Counted from the stretch's first letter, positions 26,521-37,732 are shown. The stretch: 64,000 nucleotides of DNA from Janthinobacterium aquaticum (GCF_009208565.1 NZ_WFLK01000014.1:124001-188000), one strand, 5' to 3'. Numbers and translations: made by a program. The notes: generated by a model from the letters alone, not told the origin.

Positions 26521-28733
26521 AAAAATCATCCGTGAGCCAAAACAAATCCACCTTTTCGCTGCGCCGCCTGTCGGCTGCCGCCCTGCTGTGCTGTTCCGTG
26601 GCCGGCATGCCGGCGCCCGTCTGGGCTGCGCCCGGCGATGAAGCGGCCCTCAACTTTGTTGGCGCCGATATCGAATCGGTAATCAAGGCCGTTGGCCACT
26701 ATACCAACATCAATTTCGTGATCGACCCGCGCGTCAAGGGCACCATCACGCTGGTGTCGGAAAAGTCGATCAGCAAGACCCAGGCCTTTGCGCTGCTCGC
26801 CTCCGCACTGCGCCTGCAGGGCTATGCGGTGGTGTCGGGCGACGGCTACGCCAAGGTGGTGCCGGAAGCGGACGCCAAGCTGCAGTCGGTGCCGACCCAG
26901 ATCGGCAACAACGCCAGCCAGGTCAAGGGCGACCAGATCGCCAGCCAGGTGTTTTACCTGAACTACGAATCGTCGGCCAATATGCTGGCAGTACTGCGCC
27001 CGCTGATCTCGCCCAATAACACCATCAACGCCAATCCGGGCAACAACTCGCTGGTGATCACCGACTACGCCGACAACCTCAAGCGCCTGGCCAAGATTAT
27101 CGCCGCCATGGACGTGCCGGCGTCGACCGACCTGGACGTCATTCCGGTGCGCTATGCGATTGCCTCGGATCTGGCGGCAATGATCAACAAGCTGATGGAA
27201 ACCGGTGGCGGTGCTGCCGGCGCCGGTGGCGACGCCGGCAAGGTATCGGTGCTGGCCGATCCGCGTACCAATTCGCTGGTGCTGCGCGCGCCGTCGGCGG
27301 CGCGCGCCAACCTGGCCAAGTCGCTGATCGCCAAGCTGGACCAGCCGACTTCGCAGATGGGCAATGTGCACGTGGTGTACCTGAAAAACGCCGACGCCAC
27401 CAAGCTGGCGCAGACGCTGCGCGCGGTGGTCACGTCGGACGGCACGGCCGCTTCGCCGCAGCAGAACGCCACCACCAATGTCAGCTCGCAGGGCATGAAT
27501 GGCCAGAGCAACTCGGGCGGCTTGAACAGCAACAGCATGGGCAACTCGCAAAACGGCGGCAGCGGCGGCGCTTCGCTCAACAACGCGCCGCAGCAACTGT
27601 CCGCTGGCGGCGCGGCCGGCTTTATCCAGGCCGACGCATCGACCAATACCCTGATCCTGACCTGCAACGAGGCGGTGTACCGCAACCTGCGCGCCGTGAT
27701 CGACCAGCTCGATGTGCGCCGCGCCCAGGTCTATATTGAAGCGCTGATCGTTGAAGTCACGTCGGCCAAGGCGTCCGAATTCGGCGTGCAGTGGGCCGGC
27801 CTCTCCGGCGACAGCACCAGCAGTTACCGCGTCGGTGCGCTGCAGTCGTTTGCCAGCGGCAGCAGCAACAATATCGCCGCGCTGGCCACCGGCAAGGGCG
27901 CCGTGCTGCCGACCGGCGGCCTGACGCTGGGCATTTTCCGCCAGATCAATGGCGCGCTGGGCCTGGGCGCGGTAGCGCATGCGCTCGAGTCCGATGGCAA
28001 TGCCAATATCCTGTCGACGCCGAACCTGATCACGCTCGATAACGAACTGGCCACCATGCAGGTCGGCCAGAACGTGCCGATCCTGACCGGCCAGTACACC
28101 AGCACGGCCGGCACCAATACCAACCCGTTCCAGACCATTGACCGCAAGGACGTCGGCCTGACGCTGAAAGTGCGCCCGCAGATTTCCGAAGGCGGCACCA
28201 TCAAGCTGGCGATCTACCACGAGACCTCGAGCGTGGATAAATCGACCACCACGGCGGTCAGCGGCATTACCATCAACAACCGCGTGATTGAAAACAATGT
28301 CCTGGCCGACGATGGCCAGATCATCGTGTTGGGTGGCCTGATCGAGGACAGCACCGGCGACAATGCCGAAAAAGTGCGCGGCCTGGGCGACATTCCGGTG
28401 CTGGGCAATCTGTTCAAGTACCAGACGCGCGAGCGCAAGAAAACCAATCTGATGATCTTCCTGCGCCCGGTTATCGTGCGCAGCAAGGAGCAAAGCATGA
28501 GCCTGGCGACCGACCGCTACGACTATATGCGTGCCACCGAAGCGGCCGCCGTGCCGGCTTCGGGCAACCTGATGCTCAAGGACCTGGGCACGCCGGTCTT
28601 GCCGGCGCTGCAGGATGGCCAGCCGGTCGGCGGCAGCATGGTGACGCGTCCGGTACCGCCGGCGCCCAAGCCGCCAGCCGGCGCGCCGGCCAACGCCGCC
28701 ACGCCGGTGCAAACCCAGCAGCCGCAGAACTGA
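26517..28733 (+). CDS. gspD: Type II secretion outer-membrane secretin GspD
   Basis: 738 residues. Forms the outer-membrane channel. Signal peptide to about residue 37 (PVWAAPGD), N0 domain (NFVGADIESVIKAVGHYTNINFVIDP), N1-N3 domains with a Ser/Asn/Gly-rich insertion at about 320-360, and a C-terminal secretin core ending in VGLTLKVRPQISEGGTIKLAI and VLGGLIEDS. The Pro/Ala-rich tail after residue 690 may be the pilotin-binding S region. Usual secretin length. Confidence 0.96.
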   Translation: MKKSSVSQNKSTFSLRRLSAAALLCCSVAGMPAPVWAAPGDEAALNFVGADIESVIKAVGHYTNINFVIDPRVKGTITLVSEKSISKTQAFALLASALRLQGYAVVSGDGYAKVVPEADAKLQSVPTQIGNNASQVKGDQIASQVFYLNYESSANMLAVLRPLISPNNTINANPGNNSLVITDYADNLKRLAKIIAAMDVPASTDLDVIPVRYAIASDLAAMINKLMETGGGAAGAGGDAGKVSVLADPRTNSLVLRAPSAARANLAKSLIAKLDQPTSQMGNVHVVYLKNADATKLAQTLRAVVTSDGTAASPQQNATTNVSSQGMNGQSNSGGLNSNSMGNSQNGGSGGASLNNAPQQLSAGGAAGFIQADASTNTLILTCNEAVYRNLRAVIDQLDVRRAQVYIEALIVEVTSAKASEFGVQWAGLSGDSTSSYRVGALQSFASGSSNNIAALATGKGAVLPTGGLTLGIFRQINGALGLGAVAHALESDGNANILSTPNLITLDNELATMQVGQNVPILTGQYTSTAGTNTNPFQTIDRKDVGLTLKVRPQISEGGTIKLAIYHETSSVDKSTTTAVSGITINNRVIENNVLADDGQIIVLGGLIEDSTGDNAEKVRGLGDIPVLGNLFKYQTRERKKTNLMIFLRPVIVRSKEQSMSLATDRYDYMRATEAAAVPASGNLMLKDLGTPVLPALQDGQPVGGSMVTRPVPPAPKPPAGAPANAATPVQTQQPQN

Positions 28734-28742
28734 TCGGCCGTC

Positions 28743-30170
28743 ATGAGTAATCTTTTACCTTACGCTTATGCGCGCGACTTTGCCATCCTGGCGCGCGCCG
28801 GCGCGCAGGACAGCGCCGCCGTCGAAGTGCTGGTGGCCGTGTCGACCGCGCCAGCGGCGATTGCCGAAGTGTCGCGCCGTTTCGGCCAGATTCAGCTGAA
28901 GGTGCTGCCGCGCGAAGACCTCGACGCGGCCATTGCCGGCGCCTACGCTGGCGGTGGCGGCGATGCGTCGCAGATGGCCGATGAATTCGACGCTGACCTC
29001 GACCTGACCAAGCTGTTGCAGGATGTGCCGGCCATCGAGGACCTGCTTGAATCGTCGGACGATGCGCCGGTGATCCGCATGATCAATGCGCTGCTGACGC
29101 AGGCGCTGCGCGAAGGCGCTTCCGATATCCATATCGAGCCGTTCGAGCAGACTTCGGTGGTGCGCTTTCGCATCGACGGCAGCCTGCGCGATGTGGTGCG
29201 GCCGAGAAAAGCCATCCACGGCTCGCTGATCTCGCGTATCAAGATCATGGCGCAGCTCGATATTGCCGAAAAACGCCTGCCGCAAGATGGCCGCATCACC
29301 CTGCGCGTCGGTGGCAAGCCGGTCGATGTACGCGTCTCGACGCTGCCGACCGGCCATGGCGAGCGCGCCGTACTGCGTCTGCTCGACAAGGAAGCCGGCC
29401 GCCTCGACCTGCAGCACCTGGGCATGAGCGGCAATATGCTCGGTGAGTTCGACGGCCTGCTGACGCAGCCGCACGGCATCGTGCTGGTCACCGGGCCGAC
29501 CGGTTCGGGCAAGACCACCACGCTGTATGCGGCGCTGTCGATGCTCAACGCCACCACCACCAATATCCTGACGGTGGAAGACCCGATCGAATATGACCTG
29601 GCCGGCGTTGGCCAGACCCAGGTCAACTCGCGCATCGACATGACCTTTGCCAAGGCCCTGCGCGCGATCCTGCGCCAGGACCCGGACGTGATCATGATCG
29701 GCGAGATCCGCGACCTGGAAACGGCGCAGATCGCGGTGCAGGCCTCGCTGACCGGTCACCTGGTGCTGGCCACGCTGCATACCAACGACGCTTCGGCGGC
29801 CGTGACGCGGCTGCTCGACATGGGGATCGAACCGTTCCTGCTGTCGTCGTCGCTGTTGGGCGTCCTGGCGCAGCGGCTGGTGCGCAAGCTGTGCGGCGCG
29901 TGCAAGACGTTTGACGCGCAAAGCGGCTACTGGCAGGCGGTCGGCTGCGAGCAGTGCGGCCATACCGGCTACCAGGGCCGCGTCGGCGTGTATGAACTGC
30001 TGCGCACCACCGAGCAGATTCGCGCGCAGATCCATAACCGGGCGTCCGAAGCCGAAGTGCGCGCTGCCGCGCTGCAGGATGGCATGACCGGCATGCGCGA
30101 AGACGGCGAACGCTGGCTGCGCGACGGCACCACCACGCAGGCCGAGCTGCTGCGCGTGACGAAAGACTAA
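28743..30170 (+). CDS. gspE: Type II secretion ATPase GspE
   Basis: 475 residues. Hexameric cytoplasmic ATPase that drives pseudopilus assembly. Walker [16 protein letters not shown] at about residue 250, Asp and His boxes ([27 protein letters not shown]), Walker [17 protein letters not shown], and a zinc-binding CxxC pair (LCGACKT ... GCEQCG). Starts 9 bp after the gspD stop. Confidence 0.97.
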   Translation: MSNLLPYAYARDFAILARAGAQDSAAVEVLVAVSTAPAAIAEVSRRFGQIQLKVLPREDLDAAIAGAYAGGGGDASQMADEFDADLDLTKLLQDVPAIEDLLESSDDAPVIRMINALLTQALREGASDIHIEPFEQTSVVRFRIDGSLRDVVRPRKAIHGSLISRIKIMAQLDIAEKRLPQDGRITLRVGGKPVDVRVSTLPTGHGERAVLRLLDKEAGRLDLQHLGMSGNMLGEFDGLLTQPHGIVLVTGPTGSGKTTTLYAALSMLNATTTNILTVEDPIEYDLAGVGQTQVNSRIDMTFAKALRAILRQDPDVIMIGEIRDLETAQIAVQASLTGHLVLATLHTNDASAAVTRLLDMGIEPFLLSSSLLGVLAQRLVRKLCGACKTFDAQSGYWQAVGCEQCGHTGYQGRVGVYELLRTTEQIRAQIHNRASEAEVRAAALQDGMTGMREDGERWLRDGTTTQAELLRVTKD

Positions 30171-30178
30171 GGTTACCC

Positions 30179-31399
30179 ATGCCCGCATTCCGTTATGAAG
30201 CTGTCGATGCCGTCGGCGCCACCCGCAAGGGCGTGCTCAATGCCGACAGTGCGCGCGCGGCGCGTGCCGAGCTGCGCGTGCAAGGCCTGGTGCCGCTGGC
30301 GGTCGACCTGATCGCCGCCCAGGTCGATGCTGCCGGCGTGACGCGCCGGCGCGGCTTTGGCGAGCGCCTGTCAACCACCGAGCTGGCCTTGTTTACGCGC
30401 CAGCTAGCCAGCCTGCTCGAAGCGGGGCTGCCGCTGGAACAGGCTTTTTCCGCGCTGTTGGAACAGGCCGAGCGGCCATACTTGCGCGACCTGATTGCCT
30501 CGATCCGCTCCGAAGTCATTGGCGGCGCGGCGTTTTCCGACGTGCTGTCGCGCCATCCGCGCGACTTTGCCGAGATTTACCGCGCGCTGGTGGCCTCGGG
30601 CGAGCAGATCGGCCACCTGTCGCGCGTGCTGTCGCGCCTGGCCGACTATATCGAGCGGCGCAATGCGCTGGTGCAGAAGGTCAAGCTGGCCTTTACCTAC
30701 CCGGCCATCGTGACGCTGGTGGCGTTTTCCATCGTGATCTTCCTGCTGACTTACGTGGTGCCGCAGATCGTGTCGGTGTTTGCCAATACCAAGCAGAAGC
30801 TGCCGGTACTGACGGTGATGATGCTGGCGTTGTCGGACTTCGTGCGCAACTACGGCATGATCGTCGGCGTGGCGCTGGTAGGCGCGTGGGTGGCCTGGCG
30901 GCGCGCACTGCAGCAGCCGGCCCTGAAACGGCGCTGGCATACCTGGCTGCTGACGGCGCCCTTGTACGGCAAGTTCGAACGCAGCCTCAATACCTCGCGC
31001 TTTGCCAGCACGCTGGCCATTACCACCGGCTCGGGCGTGCCGATCCTGCGCGCACTCGACACCAGCCGCGATACGTTGACCAATGTCGCCATGCAGGAGC
31101 TGGTGCAGGAGGCCAGTGGCGCCGTGCGCGAGGGTGTCAGCCTGGCGCGCGCGCTGTCGGCGCAAAAGCATTTCCCGCCGATGTTGATCCACATGATACG
31201 CGCCGGTGAAATCACCGGCGAGCTGCCGGCCATGCTCGAACGCGCTGCCAGCGCCCAGGAGCAGGACCTGGAGCGGCGCACGCTGACCATTGCCGGCCTG
31301 CTCGAGCCGGTGCTGATCCTGGCGATGGGCGTGGTGGTGCTGCTGATCGTGCTGGCCGTGCTGATGCCGATTATCGAGATCAACCAGCTGGTGCGTTAA
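30179..31399 (+). CDS. gspF: Type II secretion inner-membrane platform GspF
   Basis: 406 residues. Polytopic platform protein. Two homologous cytoplasmic helical domains (ELALFTRQLASLLEAGLPLEQAF and FASTLAITTGSGVPILRAL) and three membrane helices, the last being ILAMGVVVLLIVLAVLMPIIEI. Starts 8 bp after gspE. Confidence 0.96.
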   Translation: MPAFRYEAVDAVGATRKGVLNADSARAARAELRVQGLVPLAVDLIAAQVDAAGVTRRRGFGERLSTTELALFTRQLASLLEAGLPLEQAFSALLEQAERPYLRDLIASIRSEVIGGAAFSDVLSRHPRDFAEIYRALVASGEQIGHLSRVLSRLADYIERRNALVQKVKLAFTYPAIVTLVAFSIVIFLLTYVVPQIVSVFANTKQKLPVLTVMMLALSDFVRNYGMIVGVALVGAWVAWRRALQQPALKRRWHTWLLTAPLYGKFERSLNTSRFASTLAITTGSGVPILRALDTSRDTLTNVAMQELVQEASGAVREGVSLARALSAQKHFPPMLIHMIRAGEITGELPAMLERAASAQEQDLERRTLTIAGLLEPVLILAMGVVVLLIVLAVLMPIIEINQLVR

Positions 31400-31418
31400 T
31401 CTAGAATTGAAAGAAACC

Positions 31419-31979
31419 ATGAAGCGTTTGCCGCAATTTACAAGCCTGGTCGCCGTCGTGGCGCTGTCCGTCTCGCTGGCCTACTGGGCCATGCAGCTGT
31501 TCAAGGCGCCGCAAAGGCCGATCAATCCGCCGCCGGTGCCGGTCGTGCAGGACGCCAGCGTGGAGGCCGGCGCTGCGCTGTTCGGCGGCCAGGTCAGCGT
31601 GGCCGCCGCCGCCAGCAATTACCAGTTGAAGGGCGTGGTGGCCGCTGCCAACGGCCGCGGCAGCGTGGCCATTATCTCGACCGATGGCAAGCCGTCGGTG
31701 GCCTTGCCGGCCGGCGCCGAAGTGGCGCCTGGCGTGACGGTGCGCGAAGTGCAGCCGCGCTTTGTGCTGCTGCAGGAAGGCGGCGTGACCAAGCGCATCG
31801 AACTGGTCGCCGACGACAAGGCGCTGGCGCTGCCGGCGGCCATGCCGGTGGTGGTTCCGGCTCCGGCTCCTGCGCCTTCGCTGGTGCCGCCGCCGATGCC
31901 GATAGAGAACCAGCAGGCGCCTGTCACGACCGCGCCAGCCGCAGCGGTGACTGCCATGCCGGCGCCAGTCACCCGCTGA
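31419..31979 (+). CDS. gspC: Type II secretion protein GspC
   Basis: 186 residues. Links the inner-membrane platform to the secretin. One N-terminal helix (LVAVVALSVSLAYWAMQLF) followed by the homology region (YQLKGVVAAANGRGSVAIIST to VTVREVQPRFVLLQEGGVTKRIEL). It ends in a Pro/Ala-rich tail with no PDZ domain, so this is the short GspC form. Its place at the operon end rather than before gspD is less common. ATG 31419 is chosen over a TTG at 31407. Confidence 0.88.
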   Translation: MKRLPQFTSLVAVVALSVSLAYWAMQLFKAPQRPINPPPVPVVQDASVEAGAALFGGQVSVAAAASNYQLKGVVAAANGRGSVAIISTDGKPSVALPAGAEVAPGVTVREVQPRFVLLQEGGVTKRIELVADDKALALPAAMPVVVPAPAPAPSLVPPPMPIENQQAPVTTAPAAAVTAMPAPVTR

Positions 31980-32036
31980 TCCGCATTTCCATCCCATCTT
32001 GCATGCGCAGTGGCGACACTGCGCCAGGAGTATTCC

Positions 32037-34274
32037 ATGTACCCGATTCGTGCTGTGCTGGCTGCCTGCGTGGCCGCACTGTGCTGCCTGCCGCTGACAG
32101 TGCTCGGCGCGCCAGCGCCAACCGAGGCGCCTGCGCCTGACAGCGCTGCCACCGCCCGTCCCCGCATTGCGCTGGTGCTGTCCGGCGGCGGTGCGCGCGG
32201 TTTTGCCCATATCGGTGTACTGAAGGTGCTGCAGGAGCTGCATGTGCCGGTCGACATGGTGGTGGGCACCAGCATGGGCGGCGTGGTGGGCGGCGCCTAC
32301 GCGGCTGGCGCTTCGGTGGCCGAGCTGGAAAAGATGACGCGCGAGACCAACTGGGAGCGCGTGGTGGCGGACCGTCCGCCGCGCGATGAGCTGAGCTTTC
32401 GCCGCCGCGAAGAAGACCTGCTGCTGTCCTCGCGTATCGAGTTTGGCGTCAGCGGCAATGGCATTTCCACGCCGCCGGCCGCCGCCGGCAACGCGGCGCT
32501 GGAAATGGCGTTGAACCGGCTGCTGCCGGCCGGCATGCGTGACCGGCCCGCCAACGCCTTGCCGCTGCCGTTCCGGTCGGTCGCGTCCGACCTGGTCAGC
32601 GGTGAACTGGTGGAACTGGTCGATACGCCGTTGTTCCTGTCGATGCGCGCCTCGCTGGCCGTGCCGGGCGTGTTTTCACCGGTGCGGGTGAACAACCGGC
32701 TGGTGGTCGATGGCGGCCTGGTACGCAACCTGCCAGTCGACATGGCGCGCGCCATGGGCGCCGATATCGTCATTGCCGTCAACGTGGGCACGCCTCTGGC
32801 GCCGGAAAAGGAACTGGGCAGCGCCATTGGCGTGGCGCAGCAGATGCTGCAGATCCTCACCGAACAGAATGTGCAACGTTCGCTCAAGGAGCTGCGCCCG
32901 CAGGATATCCTGGTGGCGCCGGACCTCAATGGCGTCAGCTTCCTCGATTTCGGCAACTATGCGCGCGCCATGCGCGCTGGCGAACTGGCCACGCAGGCGC
33001 TGGCAGCGCGCCTGGCGCCGCTGGCGCTGCCGCCGGAACAATACGCTGCGCGCGAACAGCTGCGCCTGGCCGCACCGGCGTTGCTCGACGTGGCGCTGCC
33101 GCTGACGCACCTGGCGGTGGAAAGCGAAGGCGATATCAACCCGCGTACGCTGCAGGCGCAGTCGGGGCTGGTAAAGGGCCAGACCGTGACGCAGGAAGAC
33201 GTCAACAAGGCCACCGCCCGGCTGTACGGACGCGGCGATATCGCGCGGGTGGAAGCGGAAGTGGTCGACGCCGGCGAGCAGCGCGCTGTTACCCTCAAGG
33301 CTATCGAAGCACCGTGGGCCAGCAACCGCCTGCGCGTGGGCCTGGAACTGGGCAGCGACTTCAGGGACAGCAATACCTTTGCGCTGAAGCTGCTGCATGT
33401 GGCCTCCAACCTCAACAGCTGGGGCGGCGAAGTGCGCAGCGTGGCGCAGATCGGCACCACGCGCAATTTCGGCGTGCAGTACTGGCAGCCGCTGGGCGCC
33501 GGCAACCCATGGTATATCGCGCCGGAGCTGCAATACACGTCGTCGGCGATGGATCTGTTCGACCAGGGGCGGCGCAGTGCGCGCATGGCTTATCGCGGCA
33601 AGGGCGCCTCCCTGGTGCTGGGACGCCAGTTTGGCTACTGGGGCGACTTGCAGGTTGGCGTAACGCGCAGCGAGGTCAAGGCGAAGATCGCCATTCCAGC
33701 AGATCCGGCCGTTCCCGAAGAGCGCGCACTTGGTACCAGCCAGTTCGTGGAGTTCCGTGTCGATACGCTCGACGGCACCGCGTTTCCCACGCGTGGCGTA
33801 CTGTTTGACGCCACCTGGTCACGCTCGCTGAACGGCGCCAGCGATACGACGCTGGGGCGCTCTGCCGTGACCGGCATGAAGGCCTTTGGCCGCGGCAACT
33901 GGGCCGGCCATGTCTATGGCGAATGGGCGCGTGCCCAGCGTGGCGAAGCGCCGCTCAACCTGGGTGGCTTCCTGCGCCTGTCCGGCACCGAATTCGAATC
34001 GGTATCGGGACGCAGCGTGGCGCTGGCGCGGCTGGTGATGGCGCGCCGCATCGGCTCCTTGCCAAGCCCGCTGGGCGGCGCGGTACGGGCCGGCTTTTCG
34101 CTGGAGATGGGCGGCGGCTTCGACCAGAACGTGCGCTGGAAACCGAGCAAATTCACTCAGGCCGGCAGCGCCTTTATTGCGGTCGATACGCGCTTCGGTC
34201 CCGTGTATGGCGCGGCCGGCGCCTCAAAAGGTGGCGACAATACGCTGTACCTGTTCCTGGGGCCGGTCTGGTAG
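32037..34274 (+). CDS. PlpD-like patatin phospholipase with POTRA and beta-barrel (type Vd secretion)
   Basis: 745 residues. Signal peptide to about residue 25. Patatin domain with oxyanion loop SGGGARGF (residues 49-56), nucleophile GTSMGG (Ser79) and the dyad Asp in VDGGLVRNLPVD. A POTRA-like segment follows (INPRTLQAQSGLVKGQTVTQEDV), then a 16-strand type barrel ending YLFLGPVW, with a terminal Trp typical of outer-membrane proteins. This is the architecture of P. aeruginosa PlpD, a lipase exported by its own barrel. ATG 32037 follows AGGAGTATTCC. It lies 57 bp after gspC and may share its transcript, but its barrel makes dependence on the T2SS uncertain. Confidence 0.88.
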   Translation: MYPIRAVLAACVAALCCLPLTVLGAPAPTEAPAPDSAATARPRIALVLSGGGARGFAHIGVLKVLQELHVPVDMVVGTSMGGVVGGAYAAGASVAELEKMTRETNWERVVADRPPRDELSFRRREEDLLLSSRIEFGVSGNGISTPPAAAGNAALEMALNRLLPAGMRDRPANALPLPFRSVASDLVSGELVELVDTPLFLSMRASLAVPGVFSPVRVNNRLVVDGGLVRNLPVDMARAMGADIVIAVNVGTPLAPEKELGSAIGVAQQMLQILTEQNVQRSLKELRPQDILVAPDLNGVSFLDFGNYARAMRAGELATQALAARLAPLALPPEQYAAREQLRLAAPALLDVALPLTHLAVESEGDINPRTLQAQSGLVKGQTVTQEDVNKATARLYGRGDIARVEAEVVDAGEQRAVTLKAIEAPWASNRLRVGLELGSDFRDSNTFALKLLHVASNLNSWGGEVRSVAQIGTTRNFGVQYWQPLGAGNPWYIAPELQYTSSAMDLFDQGRRSARMAYRGKGASLVLGRQFGYWGDLQVGVTRSEVKAKIAIPADPAVPEERALGTSQFVEFRVDTLDGTAFPTRGVLFDATWSRSLNGASDTTLGRSAVTGMKAFGRGNWAGHVYGEWARAQRGEAPLNLGGFLRLSGTEFESVSGRSVALARLVMARRIGSLPSPLGGAVRAGFSLEMGGGFDQNVRWKPSKFTQAGSAFIAVDTRFGPVYGAAGASKGGDNTLYLFLGPVW

Positions 34275-34276
34275 AG

Positions 34277-35029
34277 CTAGGCTGCGGCGCCCGGCGCGCT
34301 GCGGCGCAACGCCGTAAAGGCGGCAAACTCCCATGAGCGAAAGCCCAGCAGCAGGGTAAAGCCGTCGCGTTCCTCGGCCGGCCGGCGGCGGTCGTTCTGG
34401 TGCAGCCGCGCCAGTTCTTCGGCCAACTGGCGGATTTTCTGCACCATCTCCTGCGCACTGGGCATGCACAGGCGCGCCGGGATGCACATCAGCGTTTCAC
34501 CTAGGCCGTCGAAGTGGCCGCTGAAATAATCGGCCACCACATGCTCGCGGAAATACTGCTGTACCGGGCCGTCGGCCAGCCAGTGAAAGGCGTTTGACAC
34601 GCGCAGGCTGTAGCGGTTCAGCGGTTTCAATTCGATCAGGCCCAGGCGGTCCAGTTCGGCCAGGTAGCCGATGCATTCGGCTTGCGTCAGCGCATAGGTT
34701 TCCACCACCTGTTCCAGCGTCCAGTGGCCGAGACAGCAGATGGCCACCAGCAGCAAGCGCGGATGGGCCACCAGCGACTTTTCCTGTACCAGCGTGAGCG
34801 TGTCGGCATGCGGCGTGATATCGGCTGCGCCGCGCAGCACGTCTTCCATGGCGATACCGGCCGCCTTGCAGATCAGCGCCAGGCGCGACAGCGACATGTC
34901 GTGCTGGCCGAACATGCGCTTGACGCTCGATTCGCTCATGTCGATGCGTTCGGCCAGCACTTTGTAGGTAATGCCGGCAGCGCGCAGCTCGGCACGCAAT
35001 ACGCGCAAGACCAGTTCGGGAGAGCTCAT
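34277..35029 (-). CDS. XRE-family transcriptional regulator
   Basis: 250 residues. N-terminal Cro/C1 helix-turn-helix at residues 7-65 (ITYKVLAERIDMSESSVKRMF). The remaining 180 residues have no domain I recognise. They contain a winged-helix-like segment (WTLEQVVETYALTQAECIGYLAELDRLGLIELKPLNRYSLRVS) and a C-terminal helix pair. Function unknown; the long C-terminal part could sense a ligand. Two direct repeats upstream (35086-35114) may be its operator. Converges on the patatin gene with 2 bp between stops. Confidence 0.82.
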   Translation of the reverse strand: MSSPELVLRVLRAELRAAGITYKVLAERIDMSESSVKRMFGQHDMSLSRLALICKAAGIAMEDVLRGAADITPHADTLTLVQEKSLVAHPRLLLVAICCLGHWTLEQVVETYALTQAECIGYLAELDRLGLIELKPLNRYSLRVSNAFHWLADGPVQQYFREHVVADYFSGHFDGLGETLMCIPARLCMPSAQEMVQKIRQLAEELARLHQNDRRRPAEERDGFTLLLGFRSWEFAAFTALRRSAPGAAA

Positions 35030-35085
35030 GATATCCTCTTATGCAAGTTTGGGCGCATTTTACGCTACCAAATGTATTCTTTTAC

Positions 35086-35114
35086 GGTACTTTGCACAAG
35101 CAGATGGTACTTTG
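35086..35114 (-). promoter_or_regulatory. Direct repeat pair upstream of the XRE regulator
   Basis: GGTACTTTG occurs at 35086-35094 and again at 35106-35114, 20 bp apart (about two helical turns), 57-85 bp before the start of the regulator. A plausible operator for autoregulation. Confidence 0.4.
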
Positions 35115-35150
35115 GGGAAAAGAGGCGGAAACTGTGCAGCAGGCCTGATC

Positions 35151-35175
35151 GCGGACACCCGTCATGGGCGTCCGC
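35151..35175 (-). terminator. Hairpin after hslU
   Basis: GCGGACACCC (35151-35160) pairs with GGGCGTCCGC (35166-35175), one mismatch, 5-nt loop, about 40 nt beyond the hslU stop. No U-tract, so only a possible terminator. Confidence 0.35.
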
Positions 35176-35214
35176 AGGCGGCCAACAATTACAGCACGCA
35201 GTTACAACAGATAA

Positions 35215-36570
<1,356 letters not shown>

Positions 36571-36584
36571 GTGCTTGTCCGTTC

Positions 36585-37121
36585 CTAGTCCAGCGTTTCA
36601 ATGATGTGCGACATATTTGTGTAGATACACAGTTCGCCGGCGATGGTCAGCGACTTCTTGACCACTTCGGCCGGCGACAGGTCGGTGTTTTCCTGCAGCG
36701 CCTTGGCGGCCGACTGGGCGTAGGTGCCGCCCGAACCGATGGCGCCGATGCCGTCTTCCGGCTCGAGCACGTCGCCGTTTCCGGTAATGACCAGCGTCGA
36801 TTCGCTATCGGCCACCAGCAGCATCGCTTCCAGGCGGCGCAGCACGCGGTCGGTGCGCCAGTCCTTGGCCAGTTCGACCGAAGCGCGCAGCAGGTTGCCC
36901 TGGTGTTTTTCCAGCTTGCCTTCAAAGCGGTCGAGCAGGGTAAAGGCATCGGCGGTGCCGCCGGCAAAGCCGACCAGGACCTTGCCCTGGTACAGCTTGC
37001 GCACCTTGCGGGCCGTGCCTTTCATGACGATATTGCCTAGTGTGACCTGGCCGTCGCCGCCAAGCGCCACCTGCTTGCCGCGGCGGACGCACAGAATGGT
37101 AGTGCCGTGAAATTGTTCCAT
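36585..37121 (-). CDS. hslV: HslUV protease peptidase subunit
   Basis: 178 residues. Threonine peptidase related to proteasome beta subunits. The propeptide MEQFHG precedes the nucleophile in [31 protein letters not shown] and [16 protein letters not shown] are family signatures. ATG 37121 gives the usual short propeptide. First gene of hslVU. Confidence 0.97.
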   Translation of the reverse strand: MEQFHGTTILCVRRGKQVALGGDGQVTLGNIVMKGTARKVRKLYQGKVLVGFAGGTADAFTLLDRFEGKLEKHQGNLLRASVELAKDWRTDRVLRRLEAMLLVADSESTLVITGNGDVLEPEDGIGAIGSGGTYAQSAAKALQENTDLSPAEVVKKSLTIAGELCIYTNMSHIIETLD

Positions 37122-37226
37122 ATTGACCTCAAGATGATCGAGCAAAAGCGCGCAATGGCGCCGTAATGGGCTTGAGGTGGGGATGCTTCAGGCAATTGCA
37201 AGCGCTGGCAGGGCAGGCCGCCAGGC

Positions 37227-37262
37227 AAAAAAAAAGCATGCCACCGTAGCAGCATGCTTTTT
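37227..37262 (-). terminator. Rho-independent terminator of dksA
   Basis: AAAAAGCATGC (37231-37241) pairs with GCATGCTTTTT (37252-37262), 10-nt loop. On the minus strand a run of nine T follows (37227-37235). It lies 17 nt after the dksA stop. Confidence 0.85.
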
Positions 37263-37279
37263 ATGTTGCTGCTGGCAGA

Positions 37280-37732
37280 TCAGTCGCCGTACAGCTTTTG
37301 TTTCAGTTCGCGCCGTTGCTGCGCTTCCAGCGACAGCGTGGCCGTCGGACGGGCGATCAGGCGTGGAATGCCGATCGGCTCACCCGTTTCTTCGCACCAG
37401 CCGTAGTCGCCGGCGTCGATGCTGGCGATCGATTGCTGCACTTTTTTCAGCAGCTTGCGCTCGCGGTCGCGCGTGCGCAGTTCGAGCGCGTGCTCTTCTT
37501 CAATGGTGGCGCGGTCGGCCGGATCAGGCACCAGCACGGTCTCGCGCAGGTGTTCGGTGGTCTCGTCCGCGTTTTTCAACAGCTCTTTTTCAAGTTGCTG
37601 CAACCGGGCCTTGAAGAAAGCCATTTGTGCCGGATTCATGTAGTCATCTTCGCTCATGGCGCGAATTTGTTCTTCGCTGATGAGCGGGATTTCCTGGGCG
37701 GCGGCCGGGGTCGATTTATTAGTTTTAGTCAT
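37280..37732 (-). CDS. dksA: DksA-family RNA polymerase-binding regulator, zinc cysteines reduced
   Basis: 150 residues. Binds the RNA polymerase secondary channel and works with ppGpp. Coiled coil with the tip motif region DPADRATIEEEHALELRTRDRERKLL preceding YGWCEETGEPIGIPRLIARPTATLSLEAQQRREL. Only the first of the four zinc-finger cysteines remains (C-x-x-T, then S-x-x-A), as in cysteine-poor DksA2-type proteins. ATG 37732 (MTKTNKS) is preferred over 37801 because GAAGGTAAG lies 8 bp upstream and length matches E. coli DksA. Next to a CobW GTPase gene. Confidence 0.9.
   Translation of the reverse strand: MTKTNKSTPAAAQEIPLISEEQIRAMSEDDYMNPAQMAFFKARLQQLEKELLKNADETTEHLRETVLVPDPADRATIEEEHALELRTRDRERKLLKKVQQSIASIDAGDYGWCEETGEPIGIPRLIARPTATLSLEAQQRRELKQKLYGD

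Noticed and set aside
26526-28712. 728-codon open frame antisense to gspD
   Set aside because: Exact shadow of the secretin gene with no recognisable domain.
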